A stretch of 64,000 nt of DNA, taken from Halalkalibacter sp. APA_J-10(15) (GTDB taxonomy: Bacteria; Bacillota; Bacilli; Bacillales; Bacillaceae_D). The number at the start of each line of letters is the position of its first letter. The stretch's first letter is position 1. The stretch covers positions 124,001 to 188,000 of the forward strand of contig NZ_JALKEV010000001.1 of NCBI RefSeq assembly GCF_023017105.1, given 5' to 3'. Of this stretch, positions 61,425 to 64,000 are shown one piece after another. The notes under the pieces are model-generated. The model searched no databases. It saw only the letters and a list, made by a program, of their open reading frames with translations, and was not told where the DNA came from. Both the position numbers and the translations under genes were made by a program.

Positions 61425-62219
61425 ATGAAATCGTATCAAACGTTTATGATTGATATTGATGGGACATTAATTAGGGGAGATCAATTATTACCCGGAGCAA
61501 AGGAGCTTCTCCAATATATTCGCCAACAGCAAAAGCAGCTTATTTTAGCGACGAATAATCCTGCTGATACACGAAAACAAATTCAAGTACGTTTAATGAA
61601 GTTAGGATTTCCTGTTGAGGAGGAGATAGCCACGCCGATTGATGCAATCGATGATTTCTTACGAGCTGAATCGATGGTTGCGACGATTCTTGTGTTGGCA
61701 AATGAACGGATAAAGGATGAAATAGCATCAATTGGCTGGCGTGTAAAAACGCTTCAGCAAATGAAAGGAGATGAACACGTTAGTCATGTGTTAGTTGCAA
61801 TGAGTAACGAACTGACATACGTCCACTTTGCTAAAGGATTACAAGCACTTGATAGTGGAGCCTCATTAATTGGTTTAAATGCGGACTTATATTGCCCGAT
61901 TAAAGGCGGAAGAGCTCCTGATACGGGGGCATTATTATCCGTGCTAGAGCTGCCTACTGGAAAGAAAGCTTTAACAATGGGGAAACCGACTGATTGGATG
62001 ATCTCTGCATTAAAGAGAAAGAATCAACATGATTTAGAAGACACAGTGATGATTGGCGATTCACCTTACACAGATATACGTATGGGGAATCGGATGGAAA
62101 TCGATACGATACTCCTTCAATCTGGTGTAAGTTCCTATCAAAATACAGAGCTGCCGGATGAAGCAACGTATACGTTTCAAAGTTTGTTAGAGGTGTATGA
62201 GCAGTTAATGAAGCTATGA
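61425..62219 (+). CDS. HAD-superfamily IIA phosphatase (NagD/AraL-like)
   Basis: 264 residues. HAD motif I 'MIDIDGTLIRGD' (nucleophile Asp), motif II 'ILATNNPADTRKQI', C2A cap region (about 75-180) and motifs III/IV 'TMGKPTDWMI' and 'VMIGDSPYTDIRMGNRM'. NagD-type phosphatases hydrolyse nucleoside monophosphates or sugar phosphates such as glycerol or erythrose phosphates; substrate not assignable. The second residue after the nucleophile is Asp as usual. A terminator follows at 62311. Confidence 0.9.
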   Translation: MKSYQTFMIDIDGTLIRGDQLLPGAKELLQYIRQQQKQLILATNNPADTRKQIQVRLMKLGFPVEEEIATPIDAIDDFLRAESMVATILVLANERIKDEIASIGWRVKTLQQMKGDEHVSHVLVAMSNELTYVHFAKGLQALDSGASLIGLNADLYCPIKGGRAPDTGALLSVLELPTGKKALTMGKPTDWMISALKRKNQHDLEDTVMIGDSPYTDIRMGNRMEIDTILLQSGVSSYQNTELPDEATYTFQSLLEVYEQLMKL

Positions 62220-62310
62220 GGTGTAGATAAAAAGTGAACTTTCTATTGACACGGATGGGTATTAATGGTATTTTTTGTTTGAAAGGATTATAGATTTCAA
62301 CAGCAAGACA

Positions 62311-62338
62311 CCTTTCCAATGCAGAAAGGCTATTTTTT
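62311..62338 (+). terminator. Terminator before the NEAT locus
   Basis: CCTTTC/GAAAGG stem followed by CTA and seven T. Confidence 0.6.
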
Positions 62339-62349
62339 TAAAGTTATAA

Positions 62350-62364
62350 TGATAATGATTTTCA
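62350..62364. promoter_or_regulatory. Fur box 1 of the NEAT locus
   Basis: TGATAATGATTTTCA, one mismatch from the 7-1-7 Fur consensus. Confidence 0.85.
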
Positions 62365-62412
62365 TTACTGTTTAAAGTGTGCGTCCGGCTCGCCTTTTTA
62401 ATCAACATTAAT

Positions 62413-62432
62413 TGATAATAATTTTCATTATC
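62413..62432. promoter_or_regulatory. Fur box 2 of the NEAT locus (overlapping double site)
   Basis: TGATAATAATTTTCATTATC contains two overlapping 7-1-7 sites (62413-62427 and 62418-62432) and matches the classical 19-bp box at 16 positions. The remainder of 62433-62605 is leader sequence with no gene seen. Confidence 0.88.
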
Positions 62433-62605
62433 ATCGGTAGTTTTGTCTGCTATTGTCACATAAATGAAAGGAGATTAGTCATTTGAGAAGCCCACCTGTA
62501 TGAACAAGGTTTGTTGTTAGGTCCGTTGTGATTAATCAATGTCCACGCTCTAGTTATTTAAGACGTATGAAAAATTAATCTTAAAATCGAAAGGGATGTT
62601 TGTAA

Positions 62606-63010
62606 ATGATTAAATCTACCGTATCTATGAAGAATGCTGTTGCCTTGTTTTTTGTGATGCTTTTATTGACTTTAGCTCTAGTGACTCCTAGTTCTGCAGC
62701 ATCATACAATTATCAATTTTTAGATGAGGATGAGAATTATTCAGCTCATGCTAGTTCATTTATTGTTGGAGATGCCATATTTAATGGTGGTTCAACGGTA
62801 ACGATTACGTTAGAGGATGCTACGATTTTAGGTGATTTATTAGTTTGGGACGGAAGTAGCTTTGTTGAAGCTGATCGTGCTGTTGATGGAGATGGAAATG
62901 TTCAATTTACATTTGATATCGCCAATTTAGACAACTTAGAAATTCAATTATTTGTAAATGCAGGGCCACATAGTGGTTATATGACGCTCTTTATTGAATG
63001 GTTGTTGTAA
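62606..63010 (+). CDS. Small secreted NEAT-like protein
   Basis: 134 residues from ATG 62606 (AAAGGGATG upstream). Signal peptide to about residue 32 ('VTPSSAA'), then an about 100-residue all-beta domain. The strand order and phrases 'YSAHASSFIVGDAIFNGGSTVTITL' and 'NVQFTFDIANLDNLEIQLFV' followed by 'GYMTLFIEW' look like a shortened, diverged NEAT domain. The YxxxY haem ligand pair is absent; only one Tyr remains in the last hairpin. No wall anchor, so it would be released as a haemophore or ligand protein. Two Fur boxes upstream support an iron role. The NEAT call is inference. Confidence 0.6.
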   Translation: MIKSTVSMKNAVALFFVMLLLTLALVTPSSAASYNYQFLDEDENYSAHASSFIVGDAIFNGGSTVTITLEDATILGDLLVWDGSSFVEADRAVDGDGNVQFTFDIANLDNLEIQLFVNAGPHSGYMTLFIEWLL

Positions 63011-63399
63011 TTTTTGCGGGTTTGAACGAGCGGAAATAAACAGAGATAGCAATGTCCGCTATGCATCCTTGAGAGGAGGATGCTACATCTCTCATGATAC
63101 AGATACTTGCTTGCGAGGGTGTTTCAAAAGTCATTAAATGCTTGCGAAACACCCTCTTCCAAATGAGGCCACTGAAAAGGTACTAATCGACTTTTTCAAT
63201 ACCTTTATTTTGATTAGCAATGGCTTCAATCGTTGCTCGCTTGATACGAGAAACCCACTCGTATCAAGCTTTTCAAAACAGACAACGGTTTCGCTCATTG
63301 CTTCAAGGGCACACAAAAAGTTAAAAACCAAACTTTTTCAGAGCACTTTGTCATATTGCTCATTTTTCAATGACACTTTTTAAAAGGAGAGGGAACACA
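63011..63399. other. Intergenic stretch with hairpins and a possible transposase scrap
   Basis: Contains GCATCCT/AGGATGC (63063-63083), a 11-bp-arm hairpin GAGGGTGTTTC/GAAACACCCTC (63115-63155), the inverted 26-bp hairpin repeat at 63173-63198, and about 63240-63355 a frame reading RIKLFKTDNGFAHCF that faintly resembles the DNG block of IS481/IS3-type integrases. No intact gene. It separates the two NEAT-type genes. Confidence 0.4.
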
Positions 63400-64000
63400 T
63401 TGAGTAAGAGAAAGCAAAAGTCATTTGCTAGTTTTATAATTGTGATGCTGCTCATTTCACAACTATTTCCTGGAGTGGCGACTACATATGCTGAGGAAGG
63501 CGACTTACCAGATGGAGTATATGAAGCAGACTACCGATATTTAAAGGATGGATCATCAGAAACATCTGCTGCGCATGGGTATTTATATGTCGAGAATACA
63601 GGCAGATTTATTGTGGAAGCGGAGCAAATTTTCTTCGAGCATGAGATAACGGCTGAAAATGAAGGGTATATTCCTTATATTGGCTTCAGGCTACCAGGCT
63701 ATCCGAAGGCAACGATTTCTGGTGCTGATATAACCGGTATGGATGGTTATCAGGAAGTGGAGCCGAGTTTAGTTGATCAAGCTGACGAGAATGGGAATTA
63801 TGTCGTTCGGTATGAGTTGGAAGAGGTAACAAAGGCACCAGATATCTTAATTCATGTGTATATGGAAGGTGTCCATGGATTTCCTGGCGGAGTGTATGAT
63901 TATTGGTATAATGTGCAACTAGAAATTGATACGAGCACACTTCCGATTGAAGTTGAAGCTGACAAAACATCATTAATCGATTTGATCGCAGAAGCAGAGG
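63400..64000 (+). CDS. NEAT-domain haem-uptake protein (3' end outside window)
   Basis: About 200 residues from TTG 63400, behind AGGAGAGG, and still open at the window end. Signal peptide (to about 32), then a NEAT domain (about 35-175) beginning 'LPDGVYEADYRYLKDG' and ending 'GVYDYWYNVQLEID', which carries the YxxxY haem-coordinating pair as in IsdC/IsdX proteins. Multi-domain or wall-anchored forms are common, but the rest is not visible. It lies in the same direction as the small NEAT-like gene, under the same pair of Fur boxes, and probably starts an Isd-type uptake locus. Confidence 0.85.
   Translation, partial: MSKRKQKSFASFIIVMLLISQLFPGVATTYAEEGDLPDGVYEADYRYLKDGSSETSAAHGYLYVENTGRFIVEAEQIFFEHEITAENEGYIPYIGFRLPGYPKATISGADITGMDGYQEVEPSLVDQADENGNYVVRYELEEVTKAPDILIHVYMEGVHGFPGGVYDYWYNVQLEIDTSTLPIEVEADKTSLIDLIAEAE

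Noticed and set aside
1-64000. tRNA or rRNA genes, CRISPR arrays, prophage or integrative elements, and large riboswitches
   Set aside because: No cloverleaf clusters, regular spacer repeats, integrase or phage structural genes, or recognisable riboswitch cores were seen on reading both strands; small RNAs cannot be excluded.

Overview
The window looks like a chromosomal stretch of a low-GC, Gram-positive, endospore-forming Bacillaceae species. Evidence: strong GGAGG ribosome sites with many TTG/GTG starts, Fur, BirA, CcpA and LicT-type control sites, a Bacillus-type LigD/Ku pair, BmrCD- and Bce-type transporters, a SpoIIE-type phosphatase and a SpoIIM-family protein. No rRNA, tRNA, CRISPR array or intact transposon was found. 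Species placement is inference.

Layout. 1-4.3 kb: the end of a PASTA-repeat protein, then a TetR regulator whose three palindromic operators tie together a divergent membrane protein and a DUF6526/DUF6220 operon, then a small HTH/membrane operon ending in a frameshifted DUF2651 gene. 4.4-6.7 kb: an Agr-like peptide-signalling operon (kinase, AgrB, a 42-aa AgrD-like precursor with Ser in place of Cys, and a separate membrane protein) with no response regulator. 7.4-10.4 kb: a GlcNAc/glucose-type PTS operon controlled by its own BglG/LicT-type antiterminator through a RAT/terminator leader. 10.4-13.2 kb: an ECF41-type sigma factor with an FAD oxidoreductase, a good candidate autoregulatory ECF41 promoter, and a Crp/SDR gene remnant fused by a deletion. 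13.3-16.8 kb: a large wall-anchored nucleotidase-type protein. 17.2-22.4 kb: a ferric-siderophore ABC operon facing a flavoprotein reductase across a Fur-controlled intergenic region.

22.5-31.1 kb: CstA-type transporter, rRNA methyltransferase, PAS/PP2C phosphatase, a secreted ComEC-like/ComEA-like fusion lipoprotein with a DUF3006 partner, and divergent ligD and ku. 31.1-32.3 kb: decayed IS1182-family island with palindromic repeats. 32.3-36.8 kb: a four-gene Bce-type peptide-antibiotic sensing and resistance module. 37.3-43.9 kb: MarR/MATE, chemoreceptor, inositol-phosphatase-type enzyme, RlmN. 44.2-51.4 kb: the conserved DUF4129/DUF4350/MoxR/DUF58/SpoIIM/RDD neighbourhood. 51.4-55.5 kb: BmrCD heterodimeric ABC exporter behind a 25-codon leader ORF and terminator (attenuator). 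55.5-62.2 kb: two unknown proteins, FusB-type EF-G-binding protein, BirA-controlled bioB, fumarase, RpiA, a small coiled-coil protein, a HAD phosphatase. 62.3-64 kb: start of a Fur-controlled NEAT-domain haem-uptake locus that runs off the window.

Themes: drug and peptide resistance (Bce, Bmr, MATE, FusB), iron and haem acquisition under Fur, and RNA-level control (RAT antitermination, leader-peptide attenuation). Two families of dispersed intergenic repeats sit at about 17, 24, 42 and 58 kb. The most novel-looking items are the Agr-like operon with a split receptor and probable lactone peptide, the ECF41/FAD unit with its promoter, and the TetR three-operator regulon.
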